Shown here one piece after another: positions 39,424 through 47,802 of a stretch of DNA of 64,000 bases. Within the stretch, counting starts at the first letter, position 1, and every line of letters starts with the position of its first letter. Below the pieces are notes generated by a model. It saw only the letters and a program-made list of their open reading frames with translations, had not been told where the DNA came from and did not search any database. Position numbers and translations under genes: made by a program. The DNA comes from Bacteroidota bacterium (GTDB lineage: Bacteria; Bacteroidota; Bacteroidia; Chitinophagales; Chitinophagaceae), in NCBI GenBank assembly GCA_018268075.1, contig JAFDXH010000248.1, positions 1-64,000 on the forward strand, in the 5' to 3' direction.

Positions 39424-40377
39424 TCAATTTAATGCAAGATAGGGCGCTACTTTTCTGAAAATATCTTCTGAAATAATTACAATTTTCTTTACCTCATCTA
39501 TACTTTTAAAATCGCCATGCTGGATGCGGTATTGCACAATTGCATTGGCAATATTATACCGTAGATAGGGATGTATTTTCATTTCATCCACTGTGGCTAT
39601 GTTAATATTTATTTTTTTTACAATAGAATTTTCCAATACGAGATAGGGCTTTATTTTTTGAAAAGTGCTGTCAGGCAACAAAAATGTTTCGCCTACCTGA
39701 TCAATAGAATAAAACCCTCCTAACTTATCGCGAAAGGCGATAATTCGCTGCGATAATTTACTTCCAATTCCCGGCAGTGCAATCCACTCTGTTGTATCAG
39801 CTCTATTTATATTCACAGGGCTAATAACGCGTGGTTTATAATTCTGGGCAGTATAATTTTGGTTAGCAAATGCAGGGCTAAGATTCTTTTCAGCACGATC
39901 TTTTTCTATCGAAGTAATGCTTACAAATGGAAGCAGTTTATCTATTACCGAAGCTGATAATCCATAAATCTTTTTTAAGTCTTCAGGTGATTTAAAACGC
40001 CCACCCTTATTGATATAATTACGAATAGTTGCAGCAGTTCTTGGCTTTACACCCATCTGTATCCACCCGCTTTCAGAAAGTGTATTAGGGTCAAATATAT
40101 GTGGGTTAATGATGGCGTCACCTTTATGGTTTTCTTTTATAGAATAATCATTGAAATATTCTTTTTCAAAATGCTCTTTTTTAGATGTATCAGCCTTTAG
40201 TTCTTTGATAGCTGCAATAAATTCCTGATCCATCTTGCGCGTATCTTCCTTTTTAAGTAAAGGAAAAAGGAAGGGAATCAAGAAAATTAAAAGGATTAAA
40301 ATCACCAGAGCTACTATCCCAGTTGTCTCCTTTTGGGTAAATGAAAAATAATCAACAATGAATTTTTTATATTTCAT
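39424..40377 (-). CDS. Membrane-anchored helix-hairpin-helix (ComEA-like) protein
   Basis: A 317-residue protein with a single N-terminal transmembrane segment (about 20-41) followed by a charged linker and three tandem HhH-type units: about 105-155 (MGVKPRTAATIRNYI...LSASVIDKLLPFV), 188-245 (NINRADTTEWIALPGIGSKLSQRIIAFR) and 255-316 (INIATVDEMKIHPYLRYNIANAIVQYR). The middle unit, with LPGIGSKLSQRI, is a classic DNA-binding HhH of the ComEA kind. The topology would put the domains outside the cytoplasm, which suggests DNA binding in the periplasm, as in uptake; that is inference. No comEC or other competence gene is adjacent. It lies 72 bases from the PhnP-like gene on the same strand. Confidence 0.83.
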   Translation of the reverse strand: MKYKKFIVDYFSFTQKETTGIVALVILILLIFLIPFLFPLLKKEDTRKMDQEFIAAIKELKADTSKKEHFEKEYFNDYSIKENHKGDAIINPHIFDPNTLSESGWIQMGVKPRTAATIRNYINKGGRFKSPEDLKKIYGLSASVIDKLLPFVSITSIEKDRAEKNLSPAFANQNYTAQNYKPRVISPVNINRADTTEWIALPGIGSKLSQRIIAFRDKLGGFYSIDQVGETFLLPDSTFQKIKPYLVLENSIVKKININIATVDEMKIHPYLRYNIANAIVQYRIQHGDFKSIDEVKKIVIISEDIFRKVAPYLALN

Positions 40378-40449
40378 CCTGATTCATTTTAGGTTGCACA
40401 ATTGCCAGAATGAATTTAGAATTAATATTATAAGTAAAAAATTTTTTAT

Positions 40450-41229
40450 CTACAATTCAAGTTTTAACTCATCGTATGCCAAATGAGTTCCTGAGGGGAG
40501 ATCACTGTTAACCTCTTGATGCAAACCAAGCTGATGGCTAATATGTGTAAAATAAGTGTTGGGCATGTCAAGCCGCTGCGATAGCTCAATTGCTTCGCTA
40601 AGTGAGAAATGTGATATATGCTTCTTTTTCCTTAAAGCATTTAACACCAATATTTTACTACCCGATACTTTCTCCAATTCTTCAGGATCAATTCTATTAG
40701 CATCGGTGATATAGGTAAAATTTCCAAACCGAAAACCAATTACTGGCATATTAAGATGATAAACTAAAATAGGAATTACTGGAATGTCGCCAACTACAAA
40801 TGGTTTCGAATCTATCAGATGAAGATTGATTGAAGGAACACCAGGGTATTTTTGTTCGTCAAATATGTAGGCAAATTCGCGCTTTAATGCCCGCTGTGTC
40901 AGCTCATTCGCATATACATCCATATCCTTGTTTTGAAAATAATTGAATGCTTTTACATCATCAAGCCCAGCGATATGATCTTTATGAGGATGGGTAAACA
41001 ATACAGCATCCAATTTATTGACACCGGCCCGTAGCATTTGTGTTCTGAAATCCGGAGTAGTATCTACCACCAAAGTAGTAAGTGCGCTTTGAACCAAGAT
41101 ACTGCTTCGCAACCTTTTATTATGAAAGTCGTTTGATTTGCAAACCTCGCAACCACATGCAATCATTGGAACACCGCTACTGGTGCCTGTTCCAAGAAAT
41201 GTAATGGTGAGATCAGGGCATATCACCAT
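40450..41229 (-). CDS. Metallo-beta-lactamase-fold hydrolase, PhnP-like
   Basis: A 259-residue MBL-fold enzyme with the metal motif THPHKDH (HxHxDH), DTTPDFR, ITDANRI and TYFTHISHQLG with further metal-binding His residues. FLGTGTSSGVP at the start, followed by CGCEVC, is the pattern of phosphoribosyl cyclic phosphodiesterases such as PhnP; the cysteines may bind a structural zinc. There are no phn genes nearby, so the actual substrate is unknown. The ATG at 41229 lies only one base from an exact -7 box (41231-41238), so a slightly later start, such as the GTG at 41226, or a leaderless transcript is possible. Confidence 0.85.
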   Translation of the reverse strand: MVICPDLTITFLGTGTSSGVPMIACGCEVCKSNDFHNKRLRSSILVQSALTTLVVDTTPDFRTQMLRAGVNKLDAVLFTHPHKDHIAGLDDVKAFNYFQNKDMDVYANELTQRALKREFAYIFDEQKYPGVPSINLHLIDSKPFVVGDIPVIPILVYHLNMPVIGFRFGNFTYITDANRIDPEELEKVSGSKILVLNALRKKKHISHFSLSEAIELSQRLDMPNTYFTHISHQLGLHQEVNSDLPSGTHLAYDELKLEL

Positions 41230-41230
41230 T

Positions 41231-41238
41231 CAAAGGTA
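41231..41238 (-). promoter_or_regulatory. -7 box TACCTTTG abutting the PhnP-like gene
   Basis: An exact TAnnTTTG on the minus strand one base before the annotated ATG. If active, transcription would start inside or at the first codons of the gene. Confidence 0.4.
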
Positions 41239-41278
41239 ATTTTTTAGACTTAACAACGGCCTTTTGTTTTTTTGAGAG

Positions 41279-41545
41279 TTAAAGTTTTAACTGCGCTGAA
41301 ATACTTTCATAAAGTTTTTGAGACTCATGAGTGAGCAGATCATAGTTAATTCCAATAGCCGGGATAATTTCCAATAACGTATTAATTCTTCCCTCAGGGT
41401 TTAAAAATTTATTGAGTACTACCACCTTTTTTTCTTCAAGAATGCAGTAACCACTTTGGAAAGATCCTCTTTCGTAGCGTACTACATAACCTGCTTCTGT
41501 AAGTATTCTTTCTAATTTATCGAGGTTATGTTGATTAAATTTCAA
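41279..41545 (-). CDS. Small conserved protein, function unknown
   Basis: An 88-residue cytoplasmic protein with the pattern LERILTEAGYVVRYERGSFQSGYCILEEKK then VVVLNKFLNPEGRINTLLEII. I recall related short proteins in other Bacteroidota but no function. The frame has no ATG at all. A TTG at 41569 gives 96 residues but lies inside an exact -7 box (TATTTTTG, 41567-41574). I therefore prefer the TTG at 41545 (reading MKFNQHNLDKLER), 22 bases past the box. It lies 49 bases from the start of the PhnP-like gene. Confidence 0.7.
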   Translation of the reverse strand: MKFNQHNLDKLERILTEAGYVVRYERGSFQSGYCILEEKKVVVLNKFLNPEGRINTLLEIIPAIGINYDLLTHESQKLYESISAQLKL

Positions 41546-41566
41546 ATTTGATGATTTATAGATGGT

Positions 41567-41574
41567 CAAAAATA
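41567..41574 (-). promoter_or_regulatory. -7 box TATTTTTG upstream of the 88-residue protein
   Basis: An exact TAnnTTTG match on the minus strand, 22 bases before the preferred TTG start at 41545. It overlaps the alternative TTG codon. Confidence 0.45.
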
Positions 41575-41636
41575 AATTATTTTACTTGGTTGCCGCACAA
41601 AAAAAAAGATAATACCGCCCAATAGATATTCCATAC

Positions 41637-41667
41637 AAAAAAACCCCGCCTGTTTGAGGAGCGGGGT
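41637..41667 (-). terminator. Rho-independent terminator of fusA
   Basis: A GC-rich stem ACCCCGC/GCGGGGT (41661-41667 with 41643-41649), an 11-base loop and, on the minus strand, a run of seven T. It lies 24 bases past the fusA stop. Confidence 0.9.
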
Positions 41668-41690
41668 CATTTTACGATTATTTATTAGAA

Positions 41691-43838
41691 TTAATCTTCT
41701 ACTTTCACTTTACCTTTTTGTTTAGCGATTACTTCCTCAGCTACGTTATTAGGTGCAGGTGAATAGTGGCTAAATTCCATTGTAGAAGTGGCACGTCCAC
41801 TTGATAGAGAACGCAATTGAGTTACATATCCAAACATTTCACTTAATGGTACTTTTGCCTTAATTACCTGTACACCATGCTTATTATCCATCCCCTCAAG
41901 CATTCCTCTTCTCCTGTTAAGGTCGCCTGTTACATCTCCCATGTACTGATCAGGTGTTAAAACTTCCACCTTCATAATTGGTTCTAACAATACAGGTTTT
42001 GCTTTACGGCCTGCTTCGCGATAGCCTTGCTTAGCACACAGTTCAAATGACATAGCATCGGAATCCACCTGGTGGAACGAACCATCAAATACGCGCACTT
42101 TCATACTCTCCATCGGATAGCTTGCCAATACACCGGTAGTCATAGCTGTTTCAAAGCCCTTTTGAATTGCAGGTACAAATTCCTTAGGAATAGAGCCACC
42201 AAACAAACCATTTACAAATTGAAAATTGCCTTTTCCTTCCTTTAAGAATTCTTCGTCTGCAGGCCCTATTTCAAATTGGATATCGGCAAATTTACCACGA
42301 CCTCCCGTTTGCTTCTTCAATACTTCCCTGTGTTCTATTGTTTCACGGAAGGCTTCTTTGTAAGCTACCTGTGGTGCTCCCTGATTAATTTCTACCTTAA
42401 ACTCACGCTTTAGGCGGTCAATGATTATTTCAAGATGCAGTTCGCCCATTCCACTTAAAATAGTTTGTCCTGTTTCTTCATCGGTTCTTACTCTCAAAGT
42501 AGGATCTTCTTCTACCAGCTTAGAAATGGCCATACCCATTTTGTCAACGTCGGCCTGAGTTTTAGGCTCTACTGCTATCGCAATAACCGGTTCTGGGAAG
42601 GTCATTGCTTCTAATACAATTGGATGATTTTCATCGCAAAGCGTATCTCCTGTTTTTATATCTTTAAATCCTACAGCTGCTCCAATATCACCGGCAGTAA
42701 TAAAATCAACCGGGTTTTGTTTGTTGGCATGCATTTGCATAATTCTTGAAATCCTTTCGTTCTTACCGGTACGCGTGTTTAACACATACGAGCCTGAGTT
42801 AAGCTTGCCACTATAGGCACGGAAGAAGGCAAGACGACCTACAAAAGGGTCAGTCATAATCTTAAATGCCAGGGCACTAAACGGATCTTTTACATCTGGA
42901 TGACGTACGATCTCATCACCTGTATTTGGATCTGTTCCTTTAATTGCTTCTATATCCAAAGGCCCGGGTAGATACCTTACAATAGCATCCAAAGCTGCCT
43001 GTACCCCCTTATTTTTAAAGGATGACCCACACATCATTGGAATAATAGAAATATCAATGGTAGCCTTACGAATGGCTTCATGCATTTCTGCTTCAGTGAT
43101 CGTATTAGGATCGTCAAAAAATTTCTCTAATAATTTTTCGTCATATTCAGCTACAGCTTCTACTAAATGTTGTCTCCATTCATTTACATCTTCCACCATA
43201 TCTTCAGGAATAGGTACTTCTTTAAAGGTCATTCCCTGAGTTTCATCATCCCATACCATAGCCTTCATGGTTATGAGGTCCACTACTCCTTTAAAGCTAT
43301 CTTCTGCCCCAATGGGTAATTGCAGTGGTACTGCCTTAGCGCCCAGCATTTCCTTTACTTGCTTTACCACGTTTAAAAAATCGGCACCAGAGCGGTCCAT
43401 TTTATTTACAAATCCTATACGTGGCACTTTATACTTATTAGCCTGACGCCATACAGTTTCACTTTGAGGTTCTACACCACTTACAGCACAGAAAAGCGAT
43501 AATAACCCGTCTAACACACGCAATGACCGCTCTACCTCTACTGTAAAGTCCACGTGGCCTGGAGTGTCAATAATATTGAACTTGTACTGATGGGTGTCAG
43601 GTGTCTTTTGCCCCTGCACCATTGGGAAATTCCAGAAGCAAGTAGTAGCAGCAGAAGTAATGGTAATACCTCTTTCCTGCTCCTGTGCCATCCAGTCCAT
43701 GGTAGCAGCACCATCATGTACTTCACCAATTTTATGGTTAACACCTGTATAATACAGAATGCGCTCTGTAGTAGTGGTTTTACCTGCATCAATGTGAGCA
43801 GCAATACCAAAGTTTCTTTGAAATTTTAAGTCGGCCAT
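41691..43838 (-). CDS. fusA: Translation elongation factor G
   Basis: A 715-residue ribosomal translocase. The G domain has the P-loop [23 protein letters not shown] and [10 protein letters not shown]. Domain II to V motifs are normal, with GRGKFADIQ and a C-terminal [18 protein letters not shown]. It is close to the housekeeping EF-G pattern rather than the ribosome-recycling EF-G2. A terminator and an exact -7 box lie between rpsG and fusA, so it has its own promoter in addition to any read-through from rpsL-rpsG. Confidence 0.97.
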   Translation of the reverse strand: MADLKFQRNFGIAAHIDAGKTTTTERILYYTGVNHKIGEVHDGAATMDWMAQEQERGITITSAATTCFWNFPMVQGQKTPDTHQYKFNIIDTPGHVDFTVEVERSLRVLDGLLSLFCAVSGVEPQSETVWRQANKYKVPRIGFVNKMDRSGADFLNVVKQVKEMLGAKAVPLQLPIGAEDSFKGVVDLITMKAMVWDDETQGMTFKEVPIPEDMVEDVNEWRQHLVEAVAEYDEKLLEKFFDDPNTITEAEMHEAIRKATIDISIIPMMCGSSFKNKGVQAALDAIVRYLPGPLDIEAIKGTDPNTGDEIVRHPDVKDPFSALAFKIMTDPFVGRLAFFRAYSGKLNSGSYVLNTRTGKNERISRIMQMHANKQNPVDFITAGDIGAAVGFKDIKTGDTLCDENHPIVLEAMTFPEPVIAIAVEPKTQADVDKMGMAISKLVEEDPTLRVRTDEETGQTILSGMGELHLEIIIDRLKREFKVEINQGAPQVAYKEAFRETIEHREVLKKQTGGRGKFADIQFEIGPADEEFLKEGKGNFQFVNGLFGGSIPKEFVPAIQKGFETAMTTGVLASYPMESMKVRVFDGSFHQVDSDAMSFELCAKQGYREAGRKAKPVLLEPIMKVEVLTPDQYMGDVTGDLNRRRGMLEGMDNKHGVQVIKAKVPLSEMFGYVTQLRSLSSGRATSTMEFSHYSPAPNNVAEEVIAKQKGKVKVED

Positions 43839-43914
43839 ATATATTATTTATTCTATTTTTTGCTGAATTTATGTTTTCCAAAATTTTATTATTTGCAATA
43901 ATTTTTTGGAGGCG

Positions 43915-43922
43915 CAAAGGTA
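43915..43922 (-). promoter_or_regulatory. -7 box TACCTTTG of fusA
   Basis: An exact TAnnTTTG match on the minus strand, 76 bases before the fusA ATG and just after the terminator that closes rpsG. The TTG at 43950-43952 is 27 bases away, a little far for a -33 element. The untranslated leader would be about 70 bases and AT-rich. Confidence 0.6.
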
Positions 43923-43961
43923 AAAAAAAATTATGAGAAATATTATTTACAATGGTTAAAT

Positions 43962-43992
43962 AAAAAAACCCGGCACTTGAATAATACCGGGT
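43962..43992 (-). terminator. Terminator between rpsG and fusA
   Basis: A stem ACCCGG/CCGGGT (43987-43992 with 43968-43973), extendable by a T-G pair, with a run of seven T on the minus strand. It lies 42 bases past the rpsG stop and probably separates the ribosomal-protein mRNA from fusA, fully or in part. Confidence 0.75.
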
Positions 43993-44033
43993 AAGTAGAT
44001 AAAATAAATAATATCTGAATTAAATTACGATGA

Positions 44034-44501
44034 TTATATCCTGAAATGCGCAAATGCTTTATTTGCATCAGCCATACGGTGGGTATCTTCCTTCTTTTTA
44101 AAGGCTGCGCCTTCGCCCTTACTTGCTGCTACAATCTCATTAGCCAGTTTTTCTGCCATGCTGCGGCCATTTCTGTCGCGGCTATATTTAATCAACCATT
44201 TAATGCTTAAAGAAGTTTTGCGATCAGCACGAACCTCAGCAGGAATTTGAAAGGTAGCACCACCAATACGACGGCTTTTTACTTCCACACCAGGTGTTAC
44301 ATTTGCTAAAGCTTTTTTCCAAACTTCGTAACCATCATCACCAGTAATTTTCGCTACTTTATCTATTGCATCATAGAAAATGGTATAGGCTCCACTCTTC
44401 TTTCCTTCCCACATCAGGTTATTTACAAAACGAGTAACCAATTTATCCTGAAATTTAGGGTCAGGCGCGAGAGGAAGTTTCTTTGCTTGTGCTTTACGCA
44501 T
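44034..44501 (-). CDS. rpsG: 30S ribosomal protein S7
   Basis: A 155-residue S7, the primary 16S rRNA-binding protein of the 30S head. It begins [17 protein letters not shown], has [16 protein letters not shown] and [19 protein letters not shown], and ends AFAHFRI. It lies 56 bases downstream of rpsL. The length is normal. Confidence 0.97.
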   Translation of the reverse strand: MRKAQAKKLPLAPDPKFQDKLVTRFVNNLMWEGKKSGAYTIFYDAIDKVAKITGDDGYEVWKKALANVTPGVEVKSRRIGGATFQIPAEVRADRKTSLSIKWLIKYSRDRNGRSMAEKLANEIVAASKGEGAAFKKKEDTHRMADANKAFAHFRI

Positions 44502-44557
44502 GTTGTTATTCTTTTTTTAACAGCTCCAATCAATAATAAAAAGAAGCTAAATTGTAA

Positions 44558-44938
44558 TTATTTTTTTGCTTTTTCCTTTTTTGTTCCATATTTAGAGCGG
44601 CTCTGTTTCCTATCCTTTACACCCGCAGTATCAAGGCTGCCACGCACTATATGATACCTTACACCTGGTAAATCTTTTACCCTTCCGCCACGCAACAATA
44701 CGATTGAGTGCTCCTGCAGATTATGCCCTTCGCCGGGTATATATGCAATCACCTCTATTTTATTAGTAAGCCTTACTTTAGCTACTTTACGCAGTGCTGA
44801 GTTAGGTTTTTTAGGAGTAGTAGTATATACCCTTGTGCATACACCACGACGCTGAGGGCAACTATCAAGAGCCCTTGATTTACTTTTAGCTCTAATGATT
44901 GTCCTTCCTTTTCTTACTAATTGTTGTATTGTGGGCAT
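44558..44938 (-). CDS. rpsL: 30S ribosomal protein S12
   Basis: A 126-residue S12, part of the decoding centre. [11 protein letters not shown] opens it; the lysines where streptomycin-resistance changes occur are in their normal form (Lys43 in [11 protein letters not shown] and Lys88 in GGRVKDLPG). It is the first gene of rpsL-rpsG and has a well-formed promoter just upstream. Confidence 0.97.
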   Translation of the reverse strand: MPTIQQLVRKGRTIIRAKSKSRALDSCPQRRGVCTRVYTTTPKKPNSALRKVAKVRLTNKIEVIAYIPGEGHNLQEHSIVLLRGGRVKDLPGVRYHIVRGSLDTAGVKDRKQSRSKYGTKKEKAKK

Positions 44939-44964
44939 GCTTTACCGTATTTTTTTTTGGACGG

Positions 44965-44995
44965 CAAAGGTAAGAGCGCAAAAGTGAAAAACAAA
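44965..44995 (-). promoter_or_regulatory. rpsL promoter
   Basis: Read on the minus strand: TTTG (44992-44995), a 19-base spacer, then TACCTTTG (44965-44972). Both elements match the Bacteroidota consensus at the right spacing. The -7 box is 26 bases before the rpsL ATG. This is the best-formed promoter in the window. Confidence 0.75.
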
Positions 44996-45018
44996 ATTTA
45001 TTTAGCGTTAAAAAATAA

Positions 45019-46086
45019 TTAAGTAAGAGAGGCAAGCCATCCGAAACGATCTGGTACTTCCCCATTTTTAATTGCACTCATCCTTTTTTTAACTTCAGGC
45101 GCTATTTTCCAAGTATCAACGTCCAATTTCATCGTAAAATCTTTATAGCGCAATTCTTTTACTTTAGATATAGTTACAGCAGTGCCGGTGCCAAAAACCT
45201 CCTTCAGCGCTCCTGCCTTATAGGCCTCCTCTATCTCATCTACCCCTAACCTTCTTTCTTCTACTTCTACACCCATTTCTTTTAGTAAATCAATAACACT
45301 TTCACGAGTTACGCCTGCTAAAATGGTACCCTGCTCCAGCGTAGGTGTTATAGCTTTATTTCCTATTATAAAGAAAATATTCATAGTACCACACTCTTGT
45401 ACATATTTATGCTCAAATGCATCAGTCCACAATATCTGATCGTATCCTTTTCTTTTCGCTTCTGCAGATGGATACATGGCAGCGCCATAATTTCCGGCCG
45501 CTTTAGCATATCCTACACCTCCCGGAACAGCCCTTACATATTGCTCTTCTACATAAATACGCATGGGCGCATTATAATATGGCCCGGTGGGGCTAAGTAT
45601 AATTATAAATTTATATGTATCACTTGGCCGCACTCCTATTAATTCATCTGAACTAAACATAAAGGGGCGAATATATAATGAGTGGTCTGGAAAATCAGGC
45701 ACCCATTTTTCATCAAGCTTAACCAAAGCTTTCATTCCCTCAATGAACAACTCCTCTGGAATAGCGGGCATTTCCATTCTTTCTGCACTGATATTAAATC
45801 TTTTAAAATTCTCCTCTGGCCTGAAAATTCTCACTTCACCATTGATTGATTTGTAGGCCTTTACCCCTTCAAAAATAGCCTGCCCATAATGTAAGGCCGC
45901 GAGCGAGGGCGCTACAGAAATATTCTGGTAGGGCTTTATTTCACCTCTTTCCCACTTACCATTGGCATAATTTGCTTCAAACATGTGATCAGTAAAATGT
46001 TTACCGAAAGGAATATTCTCTAGAGAAATCCCCGGCAAATTGCTATTGCGAACTTTTGATATAATAAAATTTTCTGAAACTAGCAT
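45019..46086 (-). CDS. ilvE: Branched-chain amino acid aminotransferase
   Basis: A 355-residue fold-type IV PLP transaminase that makes leucine, isoleucine and valine from their oxo-acids with glutamate as donor. It has LHYGQAIFEGVKAYK, FRPEENFKRFNISAERM, the PLP-lysine region AKAAGNYGAAMYPSAEAKRKGYDQILW, and EVFGTGTAVTISKV near the end. The start is ATG 46086 (MLVSENFIISK); a longer reading to 46188 overlaps the divergent gene and is not supported. It would complete the last step of the leucine pathway whose middle genes lie at 15.5-21.5 kb. It diverges from the HolD-like gene, with 49 bases between the starts. Confidence 0.93.
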   Translation of the reverse strand: MLVSENFIISKVRNSNLPGISLENIPFGKHFTDHMFEANYANGKWERGEIKPYQNISVAPSLAALHYGQAIFEGVKAYKSINGEVRIFRPEENFKRFNISAERMEMPAIPEELFIEGMKALVKLDEKWVPDFPDHSLYIRPFMFSSDELIGVRPSDTYKFIIILSPTGPYYNAPMRIYVEEQYVRAVPGGVGYAKAAGNYGAAMYPSAEAKRKGYDQILWTDAFEHKYVQECGTMNIFFIIGNKAITPTLEQGTILAGVTRESVIDLLKEMGVEVEERRLGVDEIEEAYKAGALKEVFGTGTAVTISKVKELRYKDFTMKLDVDTWKIAPEVKKRMSAIKNGEVPDRFGWLASLT

Positions 46087-46091
46087 ATCGT

Positions 46092-46099
46092 TATTTTTG
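46092..46099 (+). promoter_or_regulatory. -7 box TATTTTTG before the HolD-like gene
   Basis: An exact TAnnTTTG match, 36 bases before the ATG at 46136, in the short divergent spacer shared with ilvE. Confidence 0.45.
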
Positions 46100-46135
46100 C
46101 CACAAAGAAACGAAAAAAACATTTCGCAGATATAT

Positions 46136-46615
46136 ATGGCACTTGATAATATTGAATTGGATTTAAAAATTTGCAACCAACTTTTCAAAAATACATTGGT
46201 GGCTAAAGCCGGTAAAAAGCCATCAAATAAAACAATTGAATATGAAGGGGCTAATAAAAAGAAAATATTGTTTATTTTTAGAAAAAGTCAGGATCCCAGC
46301 CAATCTTCAGCAGAAGTAAATTTATTAAGCAGCATCTGCAAGGCCTGCAATCTTACTATGGATGACATCGCATTAGTAAATTATATTTCACCTGCCCCTG
46401 ATTTTTCAAATTTAAAAAATCAATTTAAGTTTAAATACTTGCTCTCATTTGGTGTAACACCCTCAGACTTATCATTTCCGGGGGATTTTAAAAATTTCCA
46501 GATAGTGAATTTTAAGGGTGCCCAATGTATATTCGCCCCATCATTGAACGACTTTTTAAATAATAAATCATATAAAGCATCCTTATGGAAAGGAATGCAA
46601 CAATTATTTTTTTGA
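46136..46615 (+). CDS. Uncharacterised protein with a possible HolD/UDG-like fold
   Basis: A 159-residue soluble protein. The pattern KILFIFRKS, then AEVNLLSSICKACNLTMDDIALVNY, then KYLLSFGVTPSDL and finally CIFAPSLNDFLNNKSYKASLWKGMQQLF recalls the uracil-DNA-glycosylase-like fold of the DNA polymerase III psi subunit (HolD), which ends in a similar P-x-L...K..LW motif. The resemblance is by eye only. The start is ATG 46136; a longer frame overlaps ilvE. Its stop TGA shares one base with the rdgB ATG (TGATG), so the two are translationally coupled. Confidence 0.65.
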   Translation: MALDNIELDLKICNQLFKNTLVAKAGKKPSNKTIEYEGANKKKILFIFRKSQDPSQSSAEVNLLSSICKACNLTMDDIALVNYISPAPDFSNLKNQFKFKYLLSFGVTPSDLSFPGDFKNFQIVNFKGAQCIFAPSLNDFLNNKSYKASLWKGMQQLFF

Positions 46616-47199
46616 TGACCCCCATTATTTTTGCAACTAATAATTTTAATAAGATATCAGAAGTTCAGTCTTCTATAAAAAATGATTCATTAATTATAAA
46701 AACCCTTATTGAAGAAGGTATTGATATTGATATCCCCGAACCCTATTTTACCTTAGAGGAGAATGCAAGGGAAAAAGCAGGTGTAATTAATAAATTAACA
46801 CAAAAAAATTGCTTTGCTGAGGATACCGGACTTTTTGTAGAATCACTGAATGGTGCTCCTGGAGTAAAAAGTGCGAGATATGCCGGAGAAGGCAGATCTG
46901 ATGATAAAAATATTAGCTTATTATTACAAAACTTAGCTGGCCAGAATAATAGAAATGCTTTTTTTAAAACAGTAATTTGCCTGATCTGGAAAAATGAAAC
47001 ATATCTGTTTGAAGGAATTTGTGAAGGGAAAATAAATTTTGAAAAAAAAGGAAATTCAGGTTTTGGGTATGATCCTGTATTTATACCCACAGGATCTACA
47101 AAAACTTTTGCCGAAATGACCATAAATGAGAAAAACATCTTTAGCCATAGAAAAAAGGCACTTGTAAAATTGATAGATTTTTTTGACAACCAAAATTAA
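46615..47199 (+). CDS. rdgB: Non-canonical purine NTP pyrophosphatase (RdgB/HAM1)
   Basis: A 194-residue enzyme that hydrolyses ITP, dITP and XTP to keep them out of DNA and RNA. It has IFATNNFNKISEV at the N-terminus, EENAREKA, FAEDTGLFVESLNGAPGVKSARYAG, GNSGFGYDPVFIP and FSHRKKAL, all family signatures. It starts at ATG 46615, overlapping the upstream stop by one base. The longer frame from 46585 is unneeded. The coupling to a possible polymerase-subunit-like gene fits nucleotide-pool or replication fidelity, but that is inference. Confidence 0.93.
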   Translation: MTPIIFATNNFNKISEVQSSIKNDSLIIKTLIEEGIDIDIPEPYFTLEENAREKAGVINKLTQKNCFAEDTGLFVESLNGAPGVKSARYAGEGRSDDKNISLLLQNLAGQNNRNAFFKTVICLIWKNETYLFEGICEGKINFEKKGNSGFGYDPVFIPTGSTKTFAEMTINEKNIFSHRKKALVKLIDFFDNQN

Positions 47200-47220
47200 A
47201 GCTGACCTAAATACCCTATT

Positions 47221-47793
47221 TTGAACACAGAAAGCAACCCTATTCCCTCAGAAAGCGACTTAATAAAAGGATGCCTTGATGGCAATGGGCAAATGCAGCA
47301 GATTTTATACGATCGTTTTGCTTCTAAAATGTATGGTGTATGCCTTAGGTATGCAGGTAATGAAGAAGATGCGAATGATATTTTACAGGAAGGCTTTATT
47401 AAAGTTTTTAAAAACTTAGGTAAATTTAGAAGCGAAGGCTCATTTGAAGGCTGGGTGAGACGGATATTTATTAATTCAGCTATTGAGCAGTATAGAAAAA
47501 AAGTGAAGCTATATAATGTATCTGAGGTATATGAAAATACAGTAGAAGATAAGAGCATTAATGCATTGGATATGCTTGCCACTAAGGATGTAATGAATAT
47601 TATAAATGAACTTTCCCCTGGATACAAGGCGGTATTTAACTTACATGTAGTAGAGGGATATTCTCACCAAGAGATAGCACAGATGCTGGGAATTAACGAG
47701 GGAACAAGTAAATCGCAATTAGCAAGAGCTAAAGGTGTTTTAAAAAAGATCATTGAAAAAAGAATGGAAGAGAAAAAAAATGAAAATAATTAA
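47221..47793 (+). CDS. ECF-type RNA polymerase sigma-70 factor
   Basis: A 190-residue sigma factor with region 2 (about 12-85: DLIKGCLDGNGQMQQILYDRF, then NEEDANDILQEGFIKVFKNLGKF and FEGWVRRIFINSAIEQYRK) and region 4 (about 125-175: LSPGYKAVFNLHVVEGYSHQEIAQMLGINEGTSKSQLARAK). The start codon is TTG at 47221: a stop lies six codons upstream and the next Met is inside region 2. The gene after it, nine bases on, encodes a membrane protein fit to be its anti-sigma factor. The regulon is unknown. Confidence 0.92.
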   Translation: MNTESNPIPSESDLIKGCLDGNGQMQQILYDRFASKMYGVCLRYAGNEEDANDILQEGFIKVFKNLGKFRSEGSFEGWVRRIFINSAIEQYRKKVKLYNVSEVYENTVEDKSINALDMLATKDVMNIINELSPGYKAVFNLHVVEGYSHQEIAQMLGINEGTSKSQLARAKGVLKKIIEKRMEEKKNENN

Positions 47794-47802
47794 TTAATAG
47801 AA

